Notes: generated by a model not told the origin, from the sequence alone. A stretch of 33,960 nucleotides of DNA from Bacteroidales bacterium (GCA_017417385.1 JAFPZF010000091.1:1-33960); one strand, 5' to 3'; counted from the stretch's first letter, positions 25,731-33,884 are shown. Numbers and translations are program-made.

Positions 25731-26999
25731 CTACTCCTGCAACAACCTGCGACGACGCGTCACCCAACAGCAATACAGGAGCTCACAGTACGACGACAAC
25801 GTGAGGACTACCGGCGCTACGGCCTCCGATGTGTAAAACATTGACAAGATGCCGAGCAACACGACGGCACTGACAAAGGCTACTACCTGATTGAGCGTTA
25901 TCAGGTAATTGTTCGACGTCGGGATGAAGACGAACTTTAGATAGCACTCTACTATCAACGTGGAGTATATCGACAGGCTGAGTATCAGTAGCAACGGATA
26001 CGCCGGCGTCATCTCCTCCCCGCCTAAGATGAGCACTGCTGGATACCCGCTCAGCGCTATCAACGCTATCACAACCAACGCTATGTACGTCTCGCTCCGC
26101 ATTATCTTCCTGACGACACTAGCCGTGGCACGCGTGACGAACTCGGGAAACAACGCTATGTTGATTTTCGCCACGAGCTCCCGCGGTATGTTGACGATCT
26201 TGTTCGCCAAGTCTAAATAGGCTAAGCTCCCCGTCCCGAAATACTGTGCGACAAGGAGGTATATGGTGCTGTTCTTCAGGTCCCCGACGACGTGCGTGAG
26301 GAAGAAAGGCACCGAGACCCTGACGAGTCCTGTCATGTCCCGTATTGTCGTGGGCACGGGAACTATGCCCTCGCGTATGGTTAGCCAGAGATACGCCCCG
26401 AGTGTCGCCAGGATCGGCGTGCCTGCCGCTATGTATGCGTATGTCATCAGGTCTCCCGGTGTCCTCACGAGGCAGATGACGAGCGGCACGGAGACTAGCC
26501 TGACGCTGACATTGAGCACCGTGACGACCTTCATCCGCTTCACGCCCTGGAAATACCACGACGGGAATACTGTCATGCCGTAGTTCTGTAACGCACACAT
26601 GACGAATAGCATCCAGTTATCGGCAAGAACTGCGACGTATTGGCTGACGATGTAAACAACCCCGAGCCCCACGACGAGAAACAGGCTCCGCAACGCCAAT
26701 ACGTTACCGACCAGCCCCGAGAGGTATCGACGGTCGTCTATGTTCTCGACGACGTACTTGGTGCACGGGTCGTTGAATCCAAATGCTATGACTGACTGGA
26801 GATACAGCGACGCACTGAACGCCGCTACGTAGCATCCGTACGTGCTGGTCCCGAGTGCTCGTATGACGAACGGATATATGAGGAACCCGATGACGATGTT
26901 GGCGACTGAGAGCAACGTCATCATCGAATAGTTCTCGAGGACTTTCGTCCGGACGAGTCCCCGGACCATCTCCACCACCTTATCACGTATCTCCCCCAC
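25731..26999 (-). CDS. Polysaccharide/oligosaccharide flippase family membrane protein
   Basis: A 422-residue inner-membrane protein with about a dozen hydrophobic segments and short polar loops. The pattern fits the Wzx-like branch of the MOP exporter superfamily. Visible features are the N-terminal MTLLSVANIVIGFLIYPFVI followed by RALGTSTYGCYVAAFSASLY, the SWYFQGVKRMKVV segment common in Wzx proteins, and the mid-protein YFGTGSLAYLDLANKIVNIP. Such proteins flip undecaprenyl-linked oligosaccharides across the inner membrane for surface polysaccharide or O-antigen assembly. The listed start is GTG at 26999, four bases beyond the glycosyltransferase stop. An internal ATG at MVRGLVRTK is a possible alternative. 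The direct neighbour upstream is a GT4 glycosyltransferase, supporting a glycan-assembly role. The substrate is unknown. Confidence 0.88.
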   Translation of the reverse strand: MGEIRDKVVEMVRGLVRTKVLENYSMMTLLSVANIVIGFLIYPFVIRALGTSTYGCYVAAFSASLYLQSVIAFGFNDPCTKYVVENIDDRRYLSGLVGNVLALRSLFLVVGLGVVYIVSQYVAVLADNWMLFVMCALQNYGMTVFPSWYFQGVKRMKVVTVLNVSVRLVSVPLVICLVRTPGDLMTYAYIAAGTPILATLGAYLWLTIREGIVPVPTTIRDMTGLVRVSVPFFLTHVVGDLKNSTIYLLVAQYFGTGSLAYLDLANKIVNIPRELVAKINIALFPEFVTRATASVVRKIMRSETYIALVVIALIALSGYPAVLILGGEEMTPAYPLLLILSLSIYSTLIVECYLKFVFIPTSNNYLITLNQVVAFVSAVVLLGILSMFYTSEAVAPVVLTLSSYCELLYCCWVTRRRRLLQE

Positions 27000-27002
27000 T
27001 GC

Positions 27003-28151
27003 CTAGGATATGGCTTGCTTATATAGGCCGACCAGCTGACGCCCTACGGTGTCAAACGAGAACTGGCGCCCCCTCTGCCTTATGTACTCTCTGTCATATA
27101 GGCTATACGTGTCGAGCATCTTGTCTATGGCCTCGACTAGAGCCTCCTCGTCTCTGACGGGGACGACGATGCCTATCTCGCTGTCGACGACCTCCGGCGC
27201 TATACCGACGTTGGTGGTGATGACGGGCAGCCCGACTGCCAGGCTCTCCGACAGGACGACACCAAAGGTCTCGAAATTGGAGAACATGACGACGGCATCA
27301 GACCGATGCATGATCTTGCTGACCATCGGCGGCATGACCTCCCCGACGAACGTGACGCTGTCCGCAAGGTCATAGCTATCTACCATCTGCCGTATCTTCC
27401 CTATGTCGGGCCCATTGCCGATGAGGTCCAGTACGAAGTCCGACCGCCGTGCACGCACTTTCGCTATCGCCCGTATGATGCCCGAGACGTTCTTGCTCTG
27501 CTCGGAAAAGGTGGTGACGCAGAGCAGCCTCGTCCGACCTCCAGCCTGTCGCTGGTCCCTGTCTGTATAGAAGAAGTCATCGACGACGTTGTTCACTCTT
27601 AGCCATCTCGACGACTTGATTCCGCACTCCTTCATGGCCTCCGCCAATGCGTGCGAGACGGTCATGAGTCCCTCCGACTCCCTGACTGCACACCGCGTCA
27701 GCAGTCGCCGGACGAACCCTCTGTAACTGTTGTTCTCTGGATAATATCTCGACCAATGCTCGAGTATGTAATACTTGACGCCCTTCTTGTGCTTGAGCCA
27801 CCACGCCATGACTGCACATCGTGTCATGACGCTGACCTGACACACGTCAATCTTCCCTACCCTGCTCTCCGCCAACCCTACGCCATACGCTATGGCACGC
27901 ATGAAGTTCACGGCCTTCACGAGGGCACTCATCACCCCTGTCGACGGTCCCGGATAATATATGAGGATCTCTGTCAGGTTGCCGTCCTCCTTCACGTTGA
28001 CGGCAAAGTCTTTCTGCGTCGCATCCGAATGTGCATAGACGACGGTCACCTTCTCCATGCGACTGACGGCCTCGGCATGCTTCCTGACGAAGATGCCGTC
28101 CATCACGTCCCACTTGTTGGGATACCAGGGAGTCAGAAATAATACGTGCAT
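27003..28151 (-). CDS. Glycosyltransferase family 4 (GT-B fold)
   Basis: A retaining glycosyltransferase using a nucleotide-sugar donor, 382 residues. The N-terminal Rossmann half starts HVLFLTPWYPNKWDVMDGIFVRKHAEAV, typical of GT4 enzymes of surface-polysaccharide clusters. The donor half has RLLCVTTFSEQSKNVSGIIRA, LDLIGNGPDIGKIRQMV and FVGEVMPPMVSKIM. It also has the E-x7-E motif SNFETFGVVLSESLAVGLPVI, followed by GIAPEVVDSEIGIVV. The gene ends 3 bp before the flippase start, so the two are co-transcribed. It begins 39 bp after the chemoreceptor gene. The sugar and acceptor cannot be told from the sequence. Confidence 0.93.
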   Translation of the reverse strand: MHVLFLTPWYPNKWDVMDGIFVRKHAEAVSRMEKVTVVYAHSDATQKDFAVNVKEDGNLTEILIYYPGPSTGVMSALVKAVNFMRAIAYGVGLAESRVGKIDVCQVSVMTRCAVMAWWLKHKKGVKYYILEHWSRYYPENNSYRGFVRRLLTRCAVRESEGLMTVSHALAEAMKECGIKSSRWLRVNNVVDDFFYTDRDQRQAGGRTRLLCVTTFSEQSKNVSGIIRAIAKVRARRSDFVLDLIGNGPDIGKIRQMVDSYDLADSVTFVGEVMPPMVSKIMHRSDAVVMFSNFETFGVVLSESLAVGLPVITTNVGIAPEVVDSEIGIVVPVRDEEALVEAIDKMLDTYSLYDREYIRQRGRQFSFDTVGRQLVGLYKQAIS

Positions 28152-28190
28152 CAGCCCCTACTCCTGTTTCCTCTCTTGTCGTCTCTACCT

Positions 28191-30026
28191 CTAGAGCTTG
28201 AACATATCGACGGCATTCTTGAGCTTGTCTGCCGTGCGCGAGAGCTCGACGGCATTAGCCGCTATCTCCTCGGCATTAGCCGCCGTCTCCTGAGTGACGC
28301 TGTTTAGCCCAGATATGGCGGTGTTTATCTGGTCGGCCCCTATGCCCTGCTCCTGGCTGCTCGTCGCTATCTCCTTTAGCATGCTCGCGACCTGATGTAG
28401 CTGCGGCAAGACTTCGTCGATGAGGGTGTTTATGTTCTCCGCACCGGCTATGGTCTTCGTCGCTGTGTCACTGACGCCCTGCGCCGTCGTCTTTGTCTGC
28501 TCCGCCAGTCTGCCGACCTCCTTCGCGACGACTGCAAAGCCCCTGCCTAGCGCACCTGCCCTCGCCGCCTCGACCGACGCATTGAGGCTGAGGATGTTCG
28601 TCTGGTTGACGAGCTGGTTGATGTCGCGTATCGACCCGGCTATCTTCTGCGAATCTACCATGTTGTCGGTCGCCGTGTCTCCTATGGCCTGCACTGCCTT
28701 GTCGGCCTTAGACATCATCTTGTCTGTGACGACGGCGTTCTCTGTGTTCTGATGTATGTTGCCGGTCATCTCCTCTAGGCTCGACGAGATCTCTTCGAGG
28801 CTCGCCGCCTGCTTGTTCGCTCCGTCCGACAACTTGTTCGCCGCCTTGCTCAGCTCCTCACTGCTCGAGTGTAGGACTTTCGCGGTGTGTATCATGTTGC
28901 CTATGGTGTTCCCGAGCGACTTGTGCATGTACTTGACGCCGCGAGAGAGGCGCTCGACTTCGTCGCCTGACTTGAAGACGACGACTTTCTCTGTCATGTC
29001 GCCACTCGAGATGCGCTCGACGCTCGCCGTTATGTTCTCTATCGGCTTCGCAAGCGACTTGCGGAAATAGCGTATCACGAAGAAGACGACTATAAGCCCG
29101 ATGAAGAAGTCGACTATGGTCAGCGCAAAGACTATGTAACTGATTATCTGTCGCATGACTGTCACGTTTACGGCCGCATTATACATGCCGACACGCATCC
29201 CGCGATAGTCGATGATGGGGACGTAGCAAGACAAGAATGTGTAGTCCCCGTAATTTGCGTATGCGAAATAGGTATTGCCTTTGACGAGCACTGTGTCTCC
29301 TATCGCCTCGTCAAATAGCGCGAAGTGCTTCCCCGCATCCTCGGTCCCAGCCTGGACTGACGATGCGACGCCCTCACGCCCTCTGAAGACTGACGCCGTC
29401 AACCCGAGCATGTCGCCCGTCTCCTTGAGGTAATACTCGTCCTCGAGTCTGTCAAGGCAGACTATCAGGTACGCCCCGACCTCGCCGCTCTCGTCCTCTA
29501 TGGCATGCGCCGATATGATGCAGAACCCCTGATTGAGCATGTCGAGATACCCGTCGTACGCCTTATGCCCGTTCTGCGACATGAAGGTGACGAAGTTCTT
29601 GACGGACTGCCACTGCGTCGGCTCCCAACCTTCATACGTGCTCTTGATCATCTCGCCACTCGCATCGGCTATGACATACCCGTTGATGTCGTTCAGCTGG
29701 CGTATGTACTCGGATACTTTCTCGACTCCCGTGTAGTCCCCCGCCGAAAGGCCTTCCTTGGCCTCCGTGAATACTTTGAACGCATTGTCTGTGAAACTGC
29801 TTATCTGCCGCATCTCGCGCATCCCGAAGTTCTCCTGTGCCTTCAGCTTCTCCGCTAGCTGCTCGTTGAAATGCTGACCGAGGACTTGCTTGCTCAGCTG
29901 GAACAACCCTATCGCATTTATGATGAGTATGGTAGCCGTAAAAAGAACAAGCGAAAGTCCTAACTTGTTGAGTATGCTCCCCTTCAACCTGTCCATCGTT
30001 CTATAATACACAGAACTAATGCTCAT
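28191..30026 (-). CDS. Methyl-accepting chemotaxis protein with periplasmic Cache sensor
   Basis: A 611-residue transmembrane receptor. TM1 is near residues 22-43. A periplasmic sensor of about 245 residues follows, resembling the Cache_3-Cache_2 type ([51 protein letters not shown]). TM2 is near 293-319 and a HAMP domain ([30 protein letters not shown]) at about 319-373. The rest is a long coiled-coil signalling domain with the conserved tip [35 protein letters not shown] and [18 protein letters not shown]. There is no C-terminal CheR/CheB-tethering pentapeptide; it ends DMFKL. No cheA, cheW, cheY, cheR or cheB is in the window. It sits between murI and a GT4/flippase pair on the same strand. 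M11 is an alternative start. Confidence 0.93.
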   Translation of the reverse strand: MSISSVYYRTMDRLKGSILNKLGLSLVLFTATILIINAIGLFQLSKQVLGQHFNEQLAEKLKAQENFGMREMRQISSFTDNAFKVFTEAKEGLSAGDYTGVEKVSEYIRQLNDINGYVIADASGEMIKSTYEGWEPTQWQSVKNFVTFMSQNGHKAYDGYLDMLNQGFCIISAHAIEDESGEVGAYLIVCLDRLEDEYYLKETGDMLGLTASVFRGREGVASSVQAGTEDAGKHFALFDEAIGDTVLVKGNTYFAYANYGDYTFLSCYVPIIDYRGMRVGMYNAAVNVTVMRQIISYIVFALTIVDFFIGLIVVFFVIRYFRKSLAKPIENITASVERISSGDMTEKVVVFKSGDEVERLSRGVKYMHKSLGNTIGNMIHTAKVLHSSSEELSKAANKLSDGANKQAASLEEISSSLEEMTGNIHQNTENAVVTDKMMSKADKAVQAIGDTATDNMVDSQKIAGSIRDINQLVNQTNILSLNASVEAARAGALGRGFAVVAKEVGRLAEQTKTTAQGVSDTATKTIAGAENINTLIDEVLPQLHQVASMLKEIATSSQEQGIGADQINTAISGLNSVTQETAANAEEIAANAVELSRTADKLKNAVDMFKL

Positions 30027-30117
30027 ATTGCTTCTTTTCTATTTTGTTTTTCGCCACTTCTGGCCGTGGCTAGTTTTCTATTCTCGTTTCTATGCGTCCT
30101 GAATTGGTTCTGCTTGC

Positions 30118-30927
30118 TCACAACCGCCGTACGTCTATGTCACCCTCAAAGAAGAGCCCCGCCGTCCCGACAAACTTGTCCGGACTCTCTGTCGTGAAAA
30201 ATCTTACGGTCCCGCCTTTAGACAGCCGCGCGTCTATCTCCCGATGCCGACTTAGGTAGTCCCGCAGGCTCTGCGCTACTATGTCGCCCTGAGACAACAC
30301 TCTTACTGTCGACGGTATGTACTGCCGTATCTTGGGCAGTAGGAGCGGGAAATGTGTGCACGCCAACATGATTGTGTCTATGTCGGCCGCCTGGCTCATC
30401 AGCTCCTCGGTGTATTTCTTGACGAAATAGTCCGCCCCAGGCTTGTCAAACTCGTTGTTCTCGACGAGCGGCACCCACATCGGACACGCCTGCTGATATA
30501 CTTTGACCTCCGGCCAGTTATGCTGCATCTCGATGACGAACGAATTGGACGCCACTGTCCCCGGCGTCGCCATGATGCCGACTCTCTTCGTCTCCGTGTA
30601 CCCCCCGAGCGACTCGACACTCGGACGTATGATGCCGAGGACTCGCCGCATCCCCAGCGGGTCCATCTTCGGCAGGTCGTTCATCTGTATCGTCCTCAAC
30701 GCCTTCGCCGACGCGGTGTTGCACGCCAAGATGACAATCTGAGCACCCATCGAGAATAGTCTCTCGACGGCCTCCAGCGTGAACCGATAGACGACGTCAA
30801 ACGAGCGCGTGCCGTATGGCGCTCGCGCATTGTCGCCTAAATATAGATAGTCGTAGTCCGGCAATAGTCTCCTGACTGCCGAAAAGATGGTCAGCCCACC
30901 ATAACCCGAGTCAAATAGTGCTATCAT
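30118..30927 (-). CDS. murI: Glutamate racemase
   Basis: A cofactor-independent racemase that makes D-glutamate for peptidoglycan stem peptides. The 269-residue length is standard. The N-terminal catalytic region FDSGYGGLTIFSAVRRLLPD includes D6. The next motifs are YLGDNARAPYGTRS and the two catalytic cysteines, C69 in ILACNTASAKALR and C190 in MLACTHFPLLLP (with H192). It overlaps the upstream exported-protein gene by 4 bp, so translation is probably coupled. A 91-bp gap with a small GCCAC/GTGGC hairpin separates it from the chemoreceptor gene. Confidence 0.96.
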   Translation of the reverse strand: MIALFDSGYGGLTIFSAVRRLLPDYDYLYLGDNARAPYGTRSFDVVYRFTLEAVERLFSMGAQIVILACNTASAKALRTIQMNDLPKMDPLGMRRVLGIIRPSVESLGGYTETKRVGIMATPGTVASNSFVIEMQHNWPEVKVYQQACPMWVPLVENNEFDKPGADYFVKKYTEELMSQAADIDTIMLACTHFPLLLPKIRQYIPSTVRVLSQGDIVAQSLRDYLSRHREIDARLSKGGTVRFFTTESPDKFVGTAGLFFEGDIDVRRL

Positions 30928-31451
30928 CGCCGACGTACCTGTATCGGGAGCCCGACGGACTTGGTCTTACCGCCGCGCGCCTCCTGCTCTGTCTTCCCTG
31001 TCGAATACTTGTTCGGCTCGCAGATGAAGACGTGTGTGTTCATCAAGACGTCATCCGGACCCAGCAACGCTAGCATGAAGCGATACTGCCCCTTCTCGCG
31101 ACCCTCGCCCTCGACAACTTCTATGTAGTCGAAATAGTCGTCCTCGCCCTGCCGCGTGACGGCAAAGACTTTGTCCGATACTCGCTTGTACTCCGACACG
31201 GGAAAATGCATCTGCATCTTGTTGCAGTCTATCTCGATGCACCCGTCCGAAAACGTGATCTTCCCTCGCTCCGCGACCATCGGGTTCATCCACGAGATGC
31301 CCTCCTTGTACTTCTTTATGGTCCAGACGGTCTGATTCCCGCCCATCTCGCAGTTATACCACGAGTTCATATAGTACTGCTCGTCCTGCGCCTCCGCCGT
31401 GACTGCGAAAAAGGCTGACGCCGCCGCTATTAGACTTAATACTCTCTTCAT
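30924..31451 (-). CDS. Small exported protein of unknown function
   Basis: No family is recognised. The likely start is at 31451 (MKRVLSLIAAASAFFAVTAEA-Q), giving a clean Sec signal peptide and a product of 175 residues. MVM two codons upstream is possible, and a longer frame would place the signal internally. The mature part looks beta-rich: QYYMNSWYNCEMGGNQTVWT, FSDGCIEIDCNKMQMHF, RVSDKVFAVTRQGEDDYFDY, EKGQYRFMLALLGPDDVLMN and THVFICEPNKY. It has a polar tail ending in basic residues. Four cysteines are present in the mature protein (NCEM, GCIEIDC, ICEP), so disulfides are possible. It overlaps murI by 4 bp and follows the carbonic-anhydrase-like gene by about 60 bp, which suggests a periplasmic or envelope role. 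Confidence 0.75.
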   Translation of the reverse strand: MKRVLSLIAAASAFFAVTAEAQDEQYYMNSWYNCEMGGNQTVWTIKKYKEGISWMNPMVAERGKITFSDGCIEIDCNKMQMHFPVSEYKRVSDKVFAVTRQGEDDYFDYIEVVEGEGREKGQYRFMLALLGPDDVLMNTHVFICEPNKYSTGKTEQEARGGKTKSVGLPIQVRRR

Positions 31452-31511
31452 GACCATTGGTTTTAGGGGATTTATAGAAGTTCCCGTTATCTTAGAGACA
31501 AAAAACATGCC

Positions 31512-32051
31512 CTAATTATCATGCTCCTTCTCCTCCTCAGCCGCATACCACGTCGTGTACATCTGATAGTGCTCGGCGGTCGTGCGTATGATGCGCTCGC
31601 AGTCCTCCGACGTCAACTCCTTGATGCGCTTCGCCGGTATGCCAGCATAGACTCCTCCTCGCTCCGCCCGCTTGCCGCCCGAGAGTACTGCCCCAGCCGC
31701 TATGACGGTGTCCTCCTCGACGACGGAATTGTCCAGGACTGTCGCCCCCATCCCTATCAGCGAATTGTCCTCTATGGTCGCTCCATGCACTATCGCTGAG
31801 TGCCCGACCGACACCCCGCTGCCTATCCGAGTCGCATATTTCTCATACGTACCGTGGATGACGGCATTGTCCTGTATGTTGGTGTTGTCGCCTATCGTGA
31901 TGCTGTTGACGTCACCTCGCACTACCGCCCCATACCAGATGCTACAACCATCGCCGATTACGACGTCGCCTATGATGGTCGCCGTCTCCGCTATGAAACA
32001 GTTCTTGCCGATCTTCGGCGTCTTGCCCCTGACGGATATGATGTGTGCCAT
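31512..32051 (-). CDS. Gamma-carbonic anhydrase family hexapeptide-repeat protein
   Basis: A 179-residue left-handed beta-helix protein of the YrdA/PaaY/CaiE-like gamma-CA group, probably a trimer with metal between subunits. Hexapeptide repeats run from about residue 10 to 140 (IGKNCFIAETATIIGDVVIG, CSIWYGAVVRGDVNSITIG, IQDNAVIHGT). The three metal-binding histidines are present: H66 in AVIHGT, and H84 and H89 in VGHSAIVHG. R45 and D47 of VVRGD and Q60 of NIQDN match conserved active-site positions. Many such proteins lack measurable anhydrase activity, so the function may be different. It starts 8 bp after the stop of the exonuclease-like gene. Confidence 0.92.
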   Translation of the reverse strand: MAHIISVRGKTPKIGKNCFIAETATIIGDVVIGDGCSIWYGAVVRGDVNSITIGDNTNIQDNAVIHGTYEKYATRIGSGVSVGHSAIVHGATIEDNSLIGMGATVLDNSVVEEDTVIAAGAVLSGGKRAERGGVYAGIPAKRIKELTSEDCERIIRTTAEHYQMYTTWYAAEEEKEHDN

Positions 32052-32059
32052 GCCCCCTC

Positions 32060-32845
32060 CTACTTGGATATTATCCGCTCCGCCGGTATGGTCTCCTGCG
32101 TGCGAAACCTGAGCAGCAGCTGCGCCGACGTCAATACTTTGCGGACTGCCCTCTGAGACAGCTCCTCGACGTTGTCCTCTTCATGATACAGCCGAGCCGC
32201 CTTCCCATAGTCATAGTCCTCCGCCGACGTATCTACCCCGACAGCCCTCGCTACGAGCTCCGCCGACAACCTCGGCGCCGCAAGGTCCGAGAACGCCCAG
32301 TAGTCCGCCGTGTCTATCAGAGACGCCGGCAACGAACGACGACCCTCCGGATCAAAGATCGACGGCATCTCGACGCCATTGACGATAAGACGCTTCGCAT
32401 AAAACGGCATGTCTATACGCCGTATCGCATGACCGACTACGTAATGCCCCGCCGGATTCTTGAAGAAATTGTCTATCATCCCGCTGAACTCGGAGAGTAG
32501 CTTCGCCTCGTCTTTCGACGTGTACACCGACGTGATGAGGTAGTTCTCCTCGTCTCGCTCATGTCGCCTGATTACCGCGACAGCTATCGCCGCCACTCTG
32601 CCGAACTCCGCCATCCGTCCCGCCGCCTGGATATAAGACTCCTGCGGCGTCATGTCGCCCAGACCCATGTCTGACGACGCCTGTCGCCACAATCGCTGCA
32701 TGTCCGGCGAGAGATAATCATAGCTCCGTAGCTCCGGGACGGTCTCCACCGAGACAAAGACGAGATTCTCTATGTTGACATTCCGTAAGTTTGGCGTCCC
32801 CAAGACATAACCCGTCCGACGCTGAAAATTGCTGTTGTTCTCCAT
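32060..32845 (-). CDS. PolB-type 3'-5' exonuclease homologue with lost catalytic acids
   Basis: A 261-residue protein that aligns by eye with the Bacteroidota PolB-like 3'-5' exonuclease family (DEDD fold). Matching landmarks are NLVFVSVETVPELRSYDYLS for the family's FLDIETVP start, then AEFGRVAAIAVAV, LLSEFSGMIDNFF, VVGHAIRRIDMPFYAKRLIV, DTADYWAFSD and VLTSAQLLLRF. Key residues are changed. The first catalytic Asp of D-x-E is S32, with E34 kept. The Asn of the ExoII HN-x4-D motif is A140, with D145 kept. The last Asp of ExoIII (usually QKDVLT) is K236. It is therefore probably inactive as a nuclease, perhaps a nucleic-acid-binding or structural relative. The family assignment rests on recalled sequences. 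It is first in a gene series with the gamma-CA gene. Confidence 0.75.
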   Translation of the reverse strand: MENNSNFQRRTGYVLGTPNLRNVNIENLVFVSVETVPELRSYDYLSPDMQRLWRQASSDMGLGDMTPQESYIQAAGRMAEFGRVAAIAVAVIRRHERDEENYLITSVYTSKDEAKLLSEFSGMIDNFFKNPAGHYVVGHAIRRIDMPFYAKRLIVNGVEMPSIFDPEGRRSLPASLIDTADYWAFSDLAAPRLSAELVARAVGVDTSAEDYDYGKAARLYHEEDNVEELSQRAVRKVLTSAQLLLRFRTQETIPAERIISK

Positions 32846-32920
32846 ATTGTATCGTTCTGTTGACTCCCTGGCTGGCGACGCGGCGACTCCCGCCCGATAA
32901 ACTATCTCGCCAGCTCATTA

Positions 32921-32951
32921 CAAAGGTATATATTTCAACCAAATAAAAAAA
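32921..32951 (-). promoter_or_regulatory. Likely promoter of the exonuclease-like/gamma-CA gene series
   Basis: TACCTTTG on the minus strand (32928-32921) matches TAnnTTTG. The -33 position, 19 nt upstream, carries TTTT, inside the U-run of the preceding terminator. The promoter therefore overlaps the end of the tRNA-His transcription unit. The implied leader is about 70 nt. Confidence 0.5.
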
Positions 32952-32988
32952 GGCTGTCTCCACTTTCGAAGAGACAGCCCCACTTTTT
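32943..32988. terminator. Bidirectional intrinsic terminator downstream of tRNA-His
   Basis: GGCTGTCTC (32952-32960) pairs with GAGACAGCC (32971-32979) around a 10-nt loop. The minus strand continues CAGCCTTTTTTTATTT, and the plus strand continues CCACTTTTTTG. The position right after the tRNA makes it the tRNA terminator on the minus strand. Confidence 0.9.
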
Positions 32989-32993
32989 TGAAG

Positions 32994-33068
32994 GGTGAGT
33001 AACCGGAATCGAACCGGCGACCTCCAGAGCCACAATCTGGCGCTCTAACCAGCTGAGCTACACCCACC
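32994..33068 (-). tRNA. tRNA-His (anticodon GUG)
   Basis: The minus strand folds as a cloverleaf. The acceptor arm is GTGGGTG with TACTCAC. The D arm follows TAGCTCAGCTGGTTAGAGC. The anticodon stem CCAGA/TCTGG encloses TTGTGGC with anticodon GTG, and the T arm is GCCGGTTCGATTCCGGT. G at position -1 (33068) faces C73, the identity element of tRNA-His. The CCA end is not encoded. A strong terminator follows and a promoter precedes it. Confidence 0.95.
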
Positions 33069-33084
33069 ATCCTGTTCAGCGGTG

Positions 33085-33116
33085 CAAAATTAGGGGAGAT
33101 TTATTAATTTTGCAAG
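33085..33116 (-). promoter_or_regulatory. Promoter of tRNA-His
   Basis: On the minus strand CTTG (33116-33113) is followed after 20 nt by TAATTTTG (33092-33085), a very good Bacteroidota promoter about 17 bp before the tRNA 5' end. It overlaps a mirror-image promoter for the plus-strand gene. Confidence 0.65.
33105..33112 (+). promoter_or_regulatory. -7 box for the plus-strand AlkD-like gene
   Basis: TAATTTTG on the plus strand matches TAnnTTTG and lies 35 bp before the ATG at 33148. The -33 position, 20 nt upstream, reads GGTG, a weak match. Together with the tRNA-His -7 box it forms the inverted repeat GCAAAATTA...TAATTTTGC (33084-33113). Confidence 0.5.
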
Positions 33117-33147
33117 AGTATCAACGAAAAAATTATCCTCATTTTAT

Positions 33148-33792
33148 ATGGACCCCGAAAAAATCCGAAACATCGACCGTCTTATCCGCCGTCACATGAA
33201 CGGCGACACGGCCTCTCTCATGCGCTCCAGATTCGTCGCCTACGACAAGAACTACGGCCTCTCCCTCCAGCATATCAGGGACTTGGCTTCTATGATTCCC
33301 CTCTCCGCTCTCGACTGCGACGAGCTTTTCCAGTCCCGCTGGCGAGAGAAGATGATCCTCGCCGTCTACGCCCTCCCCGCAGCCGGCGCAACGCCTCAAA
33401 GGCTCGCCGACTGGGCAACCCTCATCCCCTGCAACGAACTGGTCGACGTCGCCGCCTTGGCCCTCGCCCACAAGGTCACTGACCTTCCCGCCCTCACCGA
33501 CATCCTCCTCTCCCGTCGCCTTACTTTCGACTGCGCCTTCGCCTTCGCCTTGTGCGCCCGCTCCGCCGACGCCTCCCAGATCGAGAAGTCGCTGCTTTTC
33601 GCCGCCTTCCTCGAGTCCTTCTCTCCCGCCGACTGCCACGGTCTGAAACTTCTTTGCCGCTCGGCTATCCGCCTCTCCCTCTCCGACTCCCTCGTCTCCT
33701 CTGTCTCAGATATCGCTATCCGCCAGGGCTCCACTCACTCTCTCATCCTTGCCGAGGAGATCAAGACTGAGCGAGACTTCCTCCAGGGTTAG
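33148..33792 (+). CDS. AlkD-like HEAT-repeat protein (putative DNA alkylation repair family)
   Basis: A 214-residue, all-helical protein, and the only complete gene on the plus strand. The layout resembles the short Bacteroidota AlkD/AlkC-like family: N-terminal helices, SLMRSRFVAYDKNYGLSLQHI (positioned like the family's YGV-type helix), ELFQSRWREKMILAVYAL (like LW-x-RE-KILA), and alternating HEAT helices to the end. True AlkD is a DNA glycosylase for bulky alkylated purines. Here I cannot point to its catalytic Trp/Asp/Arg set with certainty, so activity is open. Codon choice is strikingly C-ending: 13 of 14 Ile codons are ATC and all 7 Val codons are GTC. This is unlike the minus-strand genes and is probably a lagging-strand effect rather than transfer. 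Confidence 0.7.
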   Translation: MDPEKIRNIDRLIRRHMNGDTASLMRSRFVAYDKNYGLSLQHIRDLASMIPLSALDCDELFQSRWREKMILAVYALPAAGATPQRLADWATLIPCNELVDVAALALAHKVTDLPALTDILLSRRLTFDCAFAFALCARSADASQIEKSLLFAAFLESFSPADCHGLKLLCRSAIRLSLSDSLVSSVSDIAIRQGSTHSLILAEEIKTERDFLQG

Positions 33793-33884
33793 CCCCGTAT
33801 TAGCCCTGTCCCTTCTTATGTTTCTGAGTTTTCCCATAAACTTTACCTATAATTCATAAATAACATAAAATTAACATATTAACA

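Noticed and set aside
30043-30090. GCCAC/GTGGC hairpin between murI and the chemoreceptor gene considered as a terminator
   Set aside because: On the coding (minus) strand the stem is followed by GAAAAAC, not a U-run. Only the plus strand has a T-rich tail, and no plus-strand gene ends there.
33148-33792. Horizontal transfer of the plus-strand gene because of its unusual codon use
   Set aside because: The C-ending bias equals the plus-strand base bias seen across the whole window, so replication-strand asymmetry explains it without transfer.
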